Below the pieces are notes generated by a model that was given only the letters and a program-made list of their open reading frames with translations, had not been told where the DNA came from and searched no databases. This document shows, in pieces, positions 26,899 through 35,212 of a DNA stretch of 64,000 nucleotides. The stretch spans positions 62,001 through 126,000 of the forward strand of contig NZ_FNHN01000001.1 in assembly GCF_900103525.1 (NCBI RefSeq), in the 5' to 3' direction. Positions within the stretch are counted from its first letter, which is position 1. Each line of letters opens with the position of its first letter. The position numbers and the translations under genes were made by a program. Origin of the DNA: Bacillus sp. OK048. GTDB lineage: Bacteria; Bacillota; Bacilli; Bacillales; Cytobacillaceae.

Positions 26899-27828
26899 TT
26901 AATTTTTGAATTCCAGCTCAAGGTTTTTAAGTTTTTCCGCTATCTCTGACCATTTTAACCTTTCGCCAATAAACACTAGATTCAAGGGTAAATTCATCTC
27001 TTCCTTCAAATAAAAGGGCATTCCATAAGAGTATTGGAAGAGATAAGGCTTGGGCGAATAATCAAATTTTATATAGCCTTTAACCCGGTAAATGGTCTCC
27101 GGCAATTCCTTTAAGAAGTCCTCAAACCCTGAATGGCTAATTGGACCATTGAATTGATAGACAAAAGTAGTTAGATTAAGAGCTTGTTTCGTAAAATCCG
27201 GGCTGGTCTGTTTTGCAAATGACAAGGTTAACTTTCTCAATTCGGCGATGGACACCTGGGAATAATTTGTTAGCAAACAGCGAGCCTTAGGATTGATTCC
27301 TTGTAGTTCAAAGATGATTTGCGACTGTTCGGATTCTGAAAGCTCCTCCATTTTATTAATGAGAATAAAATCGGCGTGTCTAACCTGCTCAAGCAATAAT
27401 TGCTGCAGCTGTGGGCTTAGCGCCTTTCTATCCCTCCATCTTAACCCATCCACGGTTGTTACAATTCCTTTGATTGTAAATTGATCAGCAAATAATGGAG
27501 ACAGGATAGCATCTAGAACTTCAACAGGATGCGCTGCACCAGTGGTTTCAATATAAATAACCTCTGGTTTTTCATTGAGCAATAAACCTTGCAGTTGTGC
27601 CTCAAGTTTGTCCTGGAGGGAACAGCAAATACAGCCGCCTAAAAGTTCCTTTAACGCCACATCCTCTTCACGAGCGACTTCAGAATCAATCGAAACCTTT
27701 CCTAGCTCATTCATCATCACCGCTGTTTTTCTGCCTGCTACCCGCTCATTTTCGAGTAAACGTTTCAAGAGAGTTGTTTTTCCACTTCCTAAAAATCCAG
27801 ATAAAATATAAACTTCTGTATTGACCAT
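26899..27828 (-). CDS. CobW/ZNG1-like metal-chaperone GTPase
   Basis: A 309-residue G3E GTPase. Walker A is GFLGSGKTTL (near residues 9-18), the metal-binding CxCC is GGCICCS (near 66-72), IETTGAAHP is the switch region, and INKMEEL is the nucleotide-specificity (NKxD-like) motif. These proteins deliver zinc or cobalt to client enzymes. The C-terminal domain is short. ATG 27828 is preceded by AGAGG; the frame extends to 27897, overlapping the ctpA terminator. No Zur box was noticed. Confidence 0.85.
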   Translation of the reverse strand: MVNTEVYILSGFLGSGKTTLLKRLLENERVAGRKTAVMMNELGKVSIDSEVAREEDVALKELLGGCICCSLQDKLEAQLQGLLLNEKPEVIYIETTGAAHPVEVLDAILSPLFADQFTIKGIVTTVDGLRWRDRKALSPQLQQLLLEQVRHADFILINKMEELSESEQSQIIFELQGINPKARCLLTNYSQVSIAELRKLTLSFAKQTSPDFTKQALNLTTFVYQFNGPISHSGFEDFLKELPETIYRVKGYIKFDYSPKPYLFQYSYGMPFYLKEEMNLPLNLVFIGERLKWSEIAEKLKNLELEFKN

Positions 27829-27861
27829 TTTTTCTACCTCTTTCCTTGCTTCATCACGTGT

Positions 27862-27895
27862 AAAAAGAAGCCTGAACCACGAGGTTTCAGGCTTC
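27862..27895 (-). terminator. Terminator of the ctpA-like gene
   Basis: Arms GAAGCCTGAA and TTTCAGGCTTC with TTTTTA following on the minus strand. Confidence 0.85.
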
Positions 27896-27904
27896 ATTCT
27901 TATT

Positions 27905-29392
27905 TTATTTCATTTGTTCGCTTAAAACTTCAATTGCTTTTTGTAGCTGTGTATCATTCGTTTCCATCAACTCTCTAATTTTTTCCATTAATTTAATTGT
28001 AGATTCTCCCTTTAACACTCCGTCAGCAGGTAGATTATTGGCTGTTTGGAAACTACTAACCACTTCTTGTGTTTTTTCATCAAAGAATCCATCTACACGA
28101 CCCGGGTCATACCCAATGGCTTTTAACATTTTCTGTGCTATTTCAACCTCGGTGGATGAGCTTGAGATCTTTAGTTCTTTATCTGGATTAATCATCGGTA
28201 ATGTTGCATAGTCAGGAAGCGGTACTTCAAAATCTGGCTTAATTCCTTTTTTATGAATCCAATTTCCATTTGGTGTCAGCCATTTAGCTGTTGTAAATTT
28301 AATATTTGATTTATCCGGGAAATCCTTGGCAGTTTGGACTGTACCTTTACCAAAGGAAGTCTCACCTACAAGCTTAACTCCTGCAGATTCACTTACTGCG
28401 CCAGCAAGAATTTCCGAAGCACTTGCACTACCTTTATCAATTAACACGACCAATGGGAAATCGGGATTACCATCATTTAGTGAAGGATATTCCTTTGTTT
28501 TTCCATTCCTGTCTTCTACTTTTAAAATCAGTTTCCCTTTTGGAACAAACAAACTGGAAATACTAATGGCCTCATCTAGTAAACCACCTGGATTATGGCG
28601 TAAATCCAATACTAACCCTTTCATTCCCTGTTTCTGAAGTTCATTTAACTTTTCTGTAAGTTCCTTTGGTGTATTCTTAGAGAAACTTGTAATTTGGACC
28701 TTAGCGATACCCTCGCCAGCCATCTCTCCATAAACCGTTTCAATCGGAATATTATCACGGATAATTGGGACTACAACTGGAGCATCCGTTCCAGATCGGT
28801 GGATGGTCAATTCTACCTTTGTTCCTTTTTTACCGCGAATAATGGCTACTGCTTCCGTTGAGGTCATTCCCTGGAGACTTTTTCCATCTACCATCGCAAT
28901 GATATCATTCGGTTTCAAGCCAGCTTTTTCAGCAGGTGAGCCTTTAATGGGAGAAACAATCATAATATGTCCGTCTTTTTCTTGAATTTCAGCGCCAATT
29001 CCTTGGAAAGATGAATCAATGGAGCTATGGAATTGTGCTGCTTCTTCTAGACTCATATAATCTGTATATGGATCATCAAGGGCTTTTACCATGCCGTCAA
29101 TAGCCCCATTGATAAGTTTTTTCTGATCAAGCTCCTCAAAATATTCATTTTTAAGCGTATCATAGGCAGTATAAAGTTTATCAAATTCTTTCCTATCAGT
29201 ACCCACGGTAATGACTTTTTCATCACCAAATGATAGGGCAAACCCTGTTATTCCTGTAGAGAGTAATACAAGGAAAAACAAAATCAAAATAAAATGAAAC
29301 TTCTTAATTTGTATATACCCAGATTTTTTATCCGTTTCATGTTCTTGTTCAAGCTGTTCTTGTTCAACATTTTGTTCATCCATAGCCTTCAT
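27905..29392 (-). CDS. ctpA: C-terminal processing protease (S41, CtpA-like)
   Basis: A membrane-anchored serine protease of about 495 residues. A single N-terminal helix (KFHFILILFFLVLLSTGITGF) is followed by a PDZ domain (near 95-180), the S41 core with Ser in DKGSASASEIL and Lys in FGKGTVQTA, and a C-terminal peptidoglycan-binding domain (AQKMLKAIGYDPGRVDG). B. subtilis CtpA lies next to yodJ, as here. The start is uncertain: ATG 29407, 29392 or 29383 are possible; 29392 fits AGTGGTGAAG best. Confidence 0.88.
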   Translation of the reverse strand: MKAMDEQNVEQEQLEQEHETDKKSGYIQIKKFHFILILFFLVLLSTGITGFALSFGDEKVITVGTDRKEFDKLYTAYDTLKNEYFEELDQKKLINGAIDGMVKALDDPYTDYMSLEEAAQFHSSIDSSFQGIGAEIQEKDGHIMIVSPIKGSPAEKAGLKPNDIIAMVDGKSLQGMTSTEAVAIIRGKKGTKVELTIHRSGTDAPVVVPIIRDNIPIETVYGEMAGEGIAKVQITSFSKNTPKELTEKLNELQKQGMKGLVLDLRHNPGGLLDEAISISSLFVPKGKLILKVEDRNGKTKEYPSLNDGNPDFPLVVLIDKGSASASEILAGAVSESAGVKLVGETSFGKGTVQTAKDFPDKSNIKFTTAKWLTPNGNWIHKKGIKPDFEVPLPDYATLPMINPDKELKISSSSTEVEIAQKMLKAIGYDPGRVDGFFDEKTQEVVSSFQTANNLPADGVLKGESTIKLMEKIRELMETNDTQLQKAIEVLSEQMK

Positions 29393-29480
29393 CTTCACCA
29401 CTTTCATTGTTCAAAAAATAATATGTAAAATATGCCCTTAGTGATTAGAATAACATCTTTTCTAATAAATTAACAATAAA

Positions 29481-29514
29481 ATAAAAGCGGCACATCCATT
29501 GGCAGGCGTGCCGG
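29481..29514 (-). terminator. Terminator of yodJ
   Basis: Arms CGGCAC and GTGCCG with a downstream CTTTTATTTT tract on the minus strand. Confidence 0.65.
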
Positions 29515-29525
29515 TAACTAACGAT

Positions 29526-30323
29526 TTACATTTTCTTTACTTCGTTAAAATATTCTTCAAGTGTCCAGTTATGCTCGTACATGATTGTTGCAGCTTTTAC
29601 TCCCACATAACGGAAATGCCAAGGCTCGTACATATAATCGGTAATGTCTATTTTCTCTTTTGGATATCGTAGAATAAAGCCAAAGCGATGGGCGTTTTTT
29701 TTAAGCCATATACCTTCTGCTGTATTCTCAAAAGCTTCATTTAAATAAAATTTATTCGATCGACTTGATATATCCATCGCTAATCCGGATTGATGCTCAC
29801 TCGCACCTGGAATCGCAACAGCTTGCTCAGCTTCTTCTTGTCCTACTCGTTGAATTTCGGCATCAAATAAAGACTTTTGTCGACTAAAAGAGCGGTAACC
29901 CGAGATAGCATAAAGTTCAATTCCGTTAGCAGCACCTTCAGAGAACATTTTCTCTAGCGCATCAGCTGCTTCCTTTCTCAATAAACTCTTTTCAACATCC
30001 ACTTCACCAAAGGAGAAGTCAACATTTGGTCGAACAAGGTCCTTGGGAATATATTCTTCCGGCAAAAAAAACTCTTTGTTTACCAACGCGAGTATATTAG
30101 CAGAATTTTGGATCACATTTTTACCATCTACTTCTTTGATATCATTAAAAAAAATGGATTCTAAACTAAGTGGGTCGTTTATAGGGGTTTTATTTCCCCC
30201 GATCTGTTGATTCTTTTTACTAGAATCATCGAATGGTAACTTATTTATTAGTGAATTTATTTGACTGCAACCACTAACTAATATGGTCATTGAACCAATC
30301 AATACTAAATTTTTCCAAACCAT
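29526..30323 (-). CDS. yodJ: D-alanyl-D-alanine carboxypeptidase lipoprotein (YodJ/VanY type)
   Basis: A 265-residue exported enzyme that trims peptidoglycan stem peptides. Lipobox LVSGC near residue 18. The zinc peptidase (M15B) motifs are SGYRSFSRQ, GASEHQSGLAMDISS (His and Asp ligands) and YEPWHFRYVG (catalytic Glu and His ligand). ATG 30323 follows AGGTGAG. It neighbours ctpA and deoD, as in B. subtilis. Confidence 0.88.
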   Translation of the reverse strand: MVWKNLVLIGSMTILVSGCSQINSLINKLPFDDSSKKNQQIGGNKTPINDPLSLESIFFNDIKEVDGKNVIQNSANILALVNKEFFLPEEYIPKDLVRPNVDFSFGEVDVEKSLLRKEAADALEKMFSEGAANGIELYAISGYRSFSRQKSLFDAEIQRVGQEEAEQAVAIPGASEHQSGLAMDISSRSNKFYLNEAFENTAEGIWLKKNAHRFGFILRYPKEKIDITDYMYEPWHFRYVGVKAATIMYEHNWTLEEYFNEVKKM

Positions 30324-30390
30324 TATTCTCACCTATCTATCCTTCCTCTTCCTTTTTGCACTATATCTATTTTTCCCAAAAACGTCAAAT

Positions 30391-30420
30391 AGAAAACCTC
30401 TTTCACATAGGAAAGAGGTT
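30391..30420 (-). terminator. Terminator of deoD
   Basis: Arms AACCTCTTTC and GAAAGAGGTT with a downstream TTTT tract. Confidence 0.8.
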
Positions 30421-30428
30421 CATCCAAA

Positions 30429-31133
30429 TTATTCTTTTATTGCTGCGTCCAACGCCACTTCAATCATATCGTTAAACGTTATTTGTCTTTCTTCAGCAGT
30501 TGTTTCTTCACCTGTTAAAATATGATCACTAACTGTCAAAACGGATAGTGCCCGGCGGTTAAATTTAGCTGCTAGTGTATATAAAGCGGTAGTCTCCATT
30601 TCGATGGCAAGAATCTGATACTTTGCCCATTTTTCTAGTTCAGCATTGTCATTATAAAAGGAGTCGGCTGTAAAGATGTTCCCAACCTTTAAATTTAGAC
30701 CCTTTTCAATGCCAGCGTCATAGGCTTTTTTTAGTAAATCAAAGTTAGCACATGGAGCAAAATCAACCCCGCCAAAGGTTTGACGATTCATGTTGGAATC
30801 TGTTGAACTTGTCATAGCTAAAATAACATCGCGAACTTTTACATCCTTTTGAATAGCTCCACATGTGCCGACACGAATTAAATTTTGAACATTATAGCTG
30901 TTCATTAATTCATTCACATAAATCGAGATAGATGGAACACCCATTCCAGTTCCTTGGACGGATATTCTCTTGCCTTTATAGGTACCTGTAAAACCTAACA
31001 TATTTCTTACTTCGTTATAACATTTTGCATCTTCTAAAAAAGTTTCTGCAATATATTTAGCCCTAAGTGGATCCCCAGGTAGTAATACCGTTTCTGCAAT
31101 ATCATTTTCCTTTGCACCAATATGTACGCTCAT
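30429..31133 (-). CDS. deoD: Purine nucleoside phosphorylase, DeoD type
   Basis: Phosphorolyses purine nucleosides to base and ribose-1-phosphate. The 234 residues carry [34 protein letters not shown] N-terminal phosphate site, [12 protein letters not shown], and [15 protein letters not shown] (Met/Glu ribose-binding). It is a hexameric trimeric-fold family member. Position between yodJ and yodL matches B. subtilis. The ATG is preceded by GGAGGATTT. Confidence 0.96.
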   Translation of the reverse strand: MSVHIGAKENDIAETVLLPGDPLRAKYIAETFLEDAKCYNEVRNMLGFTGTYKGKRISVQGTGMGVPSISIYVNELMNSYNVQNLIRVGTCGAIQKDVKVRDVILAMTSSTDSNMNRQTFGGVDFAPCANFDLLKKAYDAGIEKGLNLKVGNIFTADSFYNDNAELEKWAKYQILAIEMETTALYTLAAKFNRRALSVLTVSDHILTGEETTAEERQITFNDMIEVALDAAIKE

Positions 31134-31290
31134 CTAAAATCCTCCAATCAATTAAAGTGAAGTTATGTACTCCACACTAGTCAATATATCACAATCGTTT
31201 TCGATTGAAAAACCTTTCAGCGAAAAGGTCATGAATTTATTAATTTGTGGGAAGCTATTTTTAGATTATCCAAAGGAGGTTCAAAAAATT

Positions 31291-31425
31291 ATGGGAAAAA
31301 AGCATCGTGCCCAAACCAATCGGCCAAAGAAAAATAATCATGTTCCCCCGGAAGCAATCGAAGCCGAACAGGCTGCACATGATAAAGAGTTTAGTGCTGT
31401 TGGAGGAAGGAAAAAAAGGGGCTAA
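31291..31425 (+). CDS. Small basic hypothetical protein
   Basis: A 44-residue, highly charged protein (MGKKHRAQTNRPKKNN onward), probably disordered, ending in GGRKKRG. A strong AAAGGAGG site precedes ATG 31291; the open frame continues to 31165 without support. Proteins of this size and composition are common sporulation-linked products in Bacillus, but I do not identify the family. Confidence 0.6.
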   Translation: MGKKHRAQTNRPKKNNHVPPEAIEAEQAAHDKEFSAVGGRKKRG

Positions 31426-31431
31426 TACCAC

Positions 31432-31463
31432 AAAAAACCTAAGGATTTGCTCCTTAGGTTTTC
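31432..31463. terminator. Bidirectional terminator
   Basis: Arms AAAACCTAAGGA and TCCTTAGGTTTT between convergent genes. Confidence 0.85.
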
Positions 31464-31465
31464 CT

Positions 31466-31774
31466 TTATCTAATTTGAATTCGATTAATAGGCTGCCAGC
31501 CACCAGGCTTTAATTGATAATAATGCTGGCCGCCGCGACCCTCATCAATTAAAATAATATCCCCTGTAGAAAGAAATCTTCCCTGATAATTCACTGGTAT
31601 TCGATCGGTCACATTAAAAAGGCTAAATGTATTCGCTAAACAACTTTCATGGCTCCCAGCATCAATAAAAGTACGATAAACGGGTTTGTATCCTTTGTAT
31701 TCTCTGTACTTTGGAGTTTGAAAGATTGTCACATCATATTGAATACTACCTCGCTTGGTTATCGCTTTGATCAT
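31466..31774 (-). CDS. yodL: YodL-like sporulation-era protein
   Basis: A 102-residue protein (MIKAITKRGSIQYDVTIFQ onward) matching my recollection of B. subtilis YodL, a Spo0A-regulated protein that targets MreB. GGAGGGG lies just before ATG 31774; an ATG at 31792 would place the ribosome site inside the gene. Position next to deoD supports the call. Confidence 0.75.
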   Translation of the reverse strand: MIKAITKRGSIQYDVTIFQTPKYREYKGYKPVYRTFIDAGSHESCLANTFSLFNVTDRIPVNYQGRFLSTGDIILIDEGRGGQHYYQLKPGGWQPINRIQIR

Positions 31775-31961
31775 CTTATCCCCTCCAATCATTAAAATAA
31801 GTTATTACTTTAATAATTAGAGATGAACATTGTAGAATCCTTCTTAAAAAAACAGGTTTTTTTGTCGAATTTTAGGATAATCTTTGAATGACACTATCAA
31901 TTTGCTGTTGTAAAGTAGGATTATTTGCAATCCACGGAAAATATCAAAAAAATTTTCACAA

Positions 31962-31988
31962 CAAAAAGCGAGCAGAATCACATGCTCG
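31962..31988 (-). terminator. Terminator of yozD
   Basis: Arms CGAGCA and TGCTCG followed by CTTTTTG on the minus strand. The rest of 31800-31960 is AT-rich with no gene seen. Confidence 0.6.
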
Positions 31989-32039
31989 TCTTTCGTTACT
32001 TCCTATTTTAAAGATGAAATAAGCATTGGGATATTTTAC

Positions 32040-32213
32040 CTATTCATCTTCTACTTCTTCGTCGATAATACTTTTCTCGATGAGATACTCGAAGGTAATG
32101 TCAGCTATTTCTTCTAGCTCTTCTTCCGTAGGAACGTATCCTCTTTTTACCAGCTCATGAAAGAAAAATTCAGCAATCTCTTCCGTATCAATAAATACTT
32201 CAATTTCTCTCAC
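32040..32213 (-). CDS. yozD: YozD-like small acidic protein
   Basis: A 57-residue gene read directly from the minus strand. GTG 32213 follows AAAGGGGGCGAT, stop TAG at 32040. The protein is acidic: residues 1-12 MREIEVFIDTEE, with ADITFEYLIEKSIIDEE near the end. This matches what I recall of B. subtilis YozD (58 residues), encoded in the same neighbourhood. The function is unknown. Confidence 0.8.
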   Translation of the reverse strand: MREIEVFIDTEEIAEFFFHELVKRGYVPTEEELEEIADITFEYLIEKSIIDEEVEDE

Positions 32214-32389
32214 AGCATCGCCCCCTTTTTACAGAATGTATGATGCATTCTGCTCATTCATGCTATTTACTTCTAGAAGAATCGGTAAATATTCTACAGG
32301 TTAAACATAGTGAGCAAAATAAAAGAGAAAATATGTCTTTTTTTCAATGGACAAGCATAGGATGAAGTAAAAGAACGAGAGGTGATCGT

Positions 32390-32557
32390 ATGTCAAGTCT
32401 ACAAGCGAAATTTGAAGCCCTATTAGATGACGTAAATCAAGAGGATGGGGTAATCATCACTACAATTGAGAAGATTACGGACAGCCTGTTCTTGCTAATT
32501 AAATGGGGCGGGATTCCTTTTGTGACTTATTTATTATGGACAGTATCCAGGTGGTAG
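32390..32557 (+). CDS. Small protein with C-terminal hydrophobic helix
   Basis: A 55-residue open frame. ATG 32390 follows GAGAGGTGATC, and TAG ends at 32557, three bases from the convergent yodN stop. The N-terminal half is acidic (LQAKFEALLDDVNQEDG). The C-terminal half is hydrophobic (SLFLLIKWGGIPFVTYLLW), suggesting a membrane-associated peptide. The family is not recognised; the good ribosome site and clean frame support it. Confidence 0.6.
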   Translation: MSSLQAKFEALLDDVNQEDGVIITTIEKITDSLFLLIKWGGIPFVTYLLWTVSRW

Positions 32558-32560
32558 TAG

Positions 32561-33259
32561 CTAGACATGGCTTTTACCATCTTCATTGACCACACTTTTC
32601 AATTTCCTTAGAATGACACGCATCACTTGAAAATACTCCTGATCGTGGAACATGGTGAATAATATTTTGTAATCATTATAGATATCGAGTAAATTATCGA
32701 TTAGTTGTTTCTTTTCCTTTTTCCGTTCGATTGCGTCTAGTTCTGCTTTTCTAACCAGGTTCTGTGTTTTCGAAACAGCGACCTGCTGTTTTTCTTCGTT
32801 ATTAACTAAGTAAAGAAGTCCCAACTTTTGGATAAACGTGTCCGCACTCTCTGCATCAGCTACGAGTGTCATTTCCTCTTCGCCCGCTTCCAGCCATTCC
32901 CCATCACTAATCCTTGAAAGTTCATAGATAACATCTTCCCACGCATCTTCTTTATAGCGCCAAATTTCAGTTCGAAACCCGACAATCTTAAACAAATCTG
33001 CGCCATATCCAGCGACCTGAACTAAGTCTCCGAAAAAGTATTTGTATTCGATATCTATATGTTCTTGCTCCACGACTTCCCCTTCATATTCAGAAAGGAG
33101 TTGAAGTCCTGATTCTACAAAAAGACCATCACTTTTATTCACTTCATATACATAATTTCCATCTAGAAGCTTAACATCTGTTATCTTACCTACTGTACCA
33201 TACATCGTAATCACGACCGTATCACCGACTTTATACTTCGGTATATTCCTTCTATTCAT
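32561..33259 (-). CDS. yodN: YodN-like protein
   Basis: A 232-residue soluble protein. The N-terminus carries a KOW-like segment (PKYKVGDTVVITMYGTVGKI). A second similar beta-barrel-like stretch follows near residue 75 (FFGDLVQVAGYGADLFKIVGF), and the C-terminal half is helical and charged. Probably the counterpart of B. subtilis YodN, given neighbours. ATG 33259 is nine bases after GAGAGG; ATG 33268 lacks spacing. The function is unknown. Confidence 0.65.
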   Translation of the reverse strand: MNRRNIPKYKVGDTVVITMYGTVGKITDVKLLDGNYVYEVNKSDGLFVESGLQLLSEYEGEVVEQEHIDIEYKYFFGDLVQVAGYGADLFKIVGFRTEIWRYKEDAWEDVIYELSRISDGEWLEAGEEEMTLVADAESADTFIQKLGLLYLVNNEEKQQVAVSKTQNLVRKAELDAIERKKEKKQLIDNLLDIYNDYKILFTMFHDQEYFQVMRVILRKLKSVVNEDGKSHV

Positions 33260-33347
33260 ATCCTCCATCCTCTCAATGATGAGTCGTGAAATTTGATTAC
33301 AATAGTATATGCACTGATTTATGTATCGCTCACATTGACGGAAAAGA

Positions 33348-33375
33348 AAAATCGCCTTTTTTGCTTAAGGCGATT
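33348..33375 (-). terminator. Terminator of yozE
   Basis: Arms AATCGCC and GGCGATT with a T-rich run on the minus strand. Confidence 0.75.
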
Positions 33376-33397
33376 TAATGAATTTATTAAATTTCAA

Positions 33398-33619
33398 TTA
33401 ACTTTCTGAAAGCAGATATAGCTCCCAGGCTTCATCAAAAATAGTCATCGACTCTAAATAATGACCATTAAATTCTAGATAGGTACTGATTTCATGGTAA
33501 TTTTCGGATGTTTTTGGGAAGCTATGGTCTAAAAAGGCATCATTCGCGAACACACTAATAGCATCCTTGGGTTCCGGATGCCTGTACTTCAGTAAGAAGT
33601 GATAAAATGATTTAATCAT
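33398..33619 (-). CDS. yozE: YozE family (UPF0346) protein
   Basis: A 73-residue protein with the signature KSFYHFLLKYRHPEPKDAIS and FPKTSENYHEISTYLE, close to B. subtilis YozE (74 residues). It is a small helical sterile-alpha-motif-like fold of unknown role. ATG 33619 is used; the frame extends to 33640. Confidence 0.88.
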   Translation of the reverse strand: MIKSFYHFLLKYRHPEPKDAISVFANDAFLDHSFPKTSENYHEISTYLEFNGHYLESMTIFDEAWELYLLSES

Positions 33620-33786
33620 ACTCAGCGCCGTTCCTTCCATTGTAGGGATTTTCTATTTGTACTATAACGGATGTATGATTCTACGTCTATAGGCTTACTT
33701 GAAAACCGTACGTAAGAATGATTGGTATAAATTACATAAAATTGATATAATTTTACCAAATATATTTAGAAATAGAGGTACATACA

Positions 33787-34875
33787 TTGTCAAAGAAAAA
33801 ATTTCAATACTGGTTAATACAGATTCTATTAATCTTTACCATCATTTGGGTCTCAACGAAAATTTCATTTTTATTTGAGCCCATCGGAATCTTTTTTTCA
33901 ACGATCTTTTTCCCGATTTTGATTACTGGGTTTTTGTATTTTTTACTTAACCCTGTTGTTGATTTTCTTCAACGACGTAAGGTACCTAGGCTCTTATCGA
34001 TTATCATTATTTATGTCGTGTTTATAGCACTATGTGTATTTGCGATTGGAAATTTAGTCCCTGCGATTACGAAACAATTTTCGGCACTCGCAAACGAACT
34101 ACCAGTTTACGCGGATAAAACGATGAAATTCTTCGATTCGATTGCCAAATCCTCGGAATTTAAATGGATTATGGACGAACAAAAAGATATTCTTGAGAAT
34201 GTACAAAAAAGACTGATTGAATTTGCTAATACTTTGCCAAACACGATTACTGGTGGGATAACCAATATTCTTGGTGTAGTCACCAATATTGCCATTGTAC
34301 TCGTTACCGTTCCATTTTTATTATTTTATATGTTTAAAGATGGACACAGATTTCCTACGTCGCTTTCTAAATTTTTCCCATCGGCATATAGGGAGGAAGG
34401 TCTTTCGATTTTAAAAGAAACCGGTGATACTCTTTCTTCCTACATTCAGGGCCAAGTGATTGTTGCCTTAGCGGTAGGAACACTGGCGTTTATCGGTTAT
34501 CTAATCATTGATTTACCCTTTGCACTCGTCATGGCCTTAGTCGTTGCTTTTACCAACATTATTCCTTATGTTGGTCCTATCATTGGGGGAGCACCTGCCG
34601 TCATCGTTGCTTTATTCGATTCCCCTACAAAAGCATTGTTAGTAGTGGTTGTGATCCTCATTGCCCAGCAGGTCGAAGGAAATGTATTATCACCACTGAT
34701 TCTTGGAAAAAGCTTGGACACACATCCTGCGACGATTATCATTATTTTGCTCGCTGCTGGTAATTTAGCTGGCGTTCTTGGAATGGTGTTAGCCATCCCA
34801 TTTTACGCCGTAATGAAAACGATTGTCTTAAACCTAGTTAAATTTCTCCGGGCAAGAAATAATGCTGCGACTTAA
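33787..34875 (+). CDS. AI-2E family transporter (YueF-like)
   Basis: A 362-residue integral membrane protein with about eight hydrophobic segments. Family features are FLYFLLNPVVDFLQRRKVPR near residue 57, the soluble helical region at 95-150, and FTNIIPYVGPIIGGAPAV with QQVEGNVLSPLILGKSL. Members have been tied to AI-2 export or Na+/H+ exchange; the substrate here is open. The start is TTG 33787 with AGAGGT upstream. Confidence 0.85.
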   Translation: MSKKKFQYWLIQILLIFTIIWVSTKISFLFEPIGIFFSTIFFPILITGFLYFLLNPVVDFLQRRKVPRLLSIIIIYVVFIALCVFAIGNLVPAITKQFSALANELPVYADKTMKFFDSIAKSSEFKWIMDEQKDILENVQKRLIEFANTLPNTITGGITNILGVVTNIAIVLVTVPFLLFYMFKDGHRFPTSLSKFFPSAYREEGLSILKETGDTLSSYIQGQVIVALAVGTLAFIGYLIIDLPFALVMALVVAFTNIIPYVGPIIGGAPAVIVALFDSPTKALLVVVVILIAQQVEGNVLSPLILGKSLDTHPATIIIILLAAGNLAGVLGMVLAIPFYAVMKTIVLNLVKFLRARNNAAT

Positions 34876-34876
34876 T

Positions 34877-34922
34877 AAAAGAACCCCCTATCAGCTTGAA
34901 TGCGATAGGGGGGTTCCTTTTT
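34877..34922. terminator. Bidirectional terminator
   Basis: Arms GAACCCCCTATC and GATAGGGGGGTTC followed by T-run, between the AI-2E gene and the convergent yokU-like gene. Confidence 0.88.
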
Positions 34923-35202
34923 AAGATGTAAAATCAAAATAGTTTCTTTTCAACAGCCTTGGCATTGCCATTAATTCTTTATAGCTGAGACTTTTCCCAA
35001 TTTTCTTCGTATCTACTAAAAATAACTGATCTTCAATTTCTTTTGTGATTTCATCTGTCTGATATACCATCTTACATGTATCGCAAACCACTGCAGGGGT
35101 TTCTGTAATCTGAATCGCTCTTGTACCATCAGGGAGCTCCCAATAGACACTATTTTCGCCATTTTCACCCGGATTGCCGCACCATTCACAAATTATCCCC
35201 AT
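34921..35202 (-). CDS. yokU: YokU-like zinc-finger protein
   Basis: A 93-residue protein with CEWCG near the N-terminus and CDTCK about 35 residues on, forming a zinc finger, then KEIEDQLFLVDTKKIG and LLKRNYFDF. This matches the YokU family as I recall it. It follows kamA by ten bases on the same strand, so it is likely cotranscribed. ATG 35202 follows AGAGG seven bases upstream. Confidence 0.8.
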   Translation of the reverse strand: MGIICEWCGNPGENGENSVYWELPDGTRAIQITETPAVVCDTCKMVYQTDEITKEIEDQLFLVDTKKIGKSLSYKELMAMPRLLKRNYFDFTS

Positions 35203-35212
35203 ATTCATCCCT

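Noticed and set aside
31165-31290. Longer start for the 44-residue basic protein
   Set aside because: AAAGGAGG lies inside the extension, immediately before ATG 31291.
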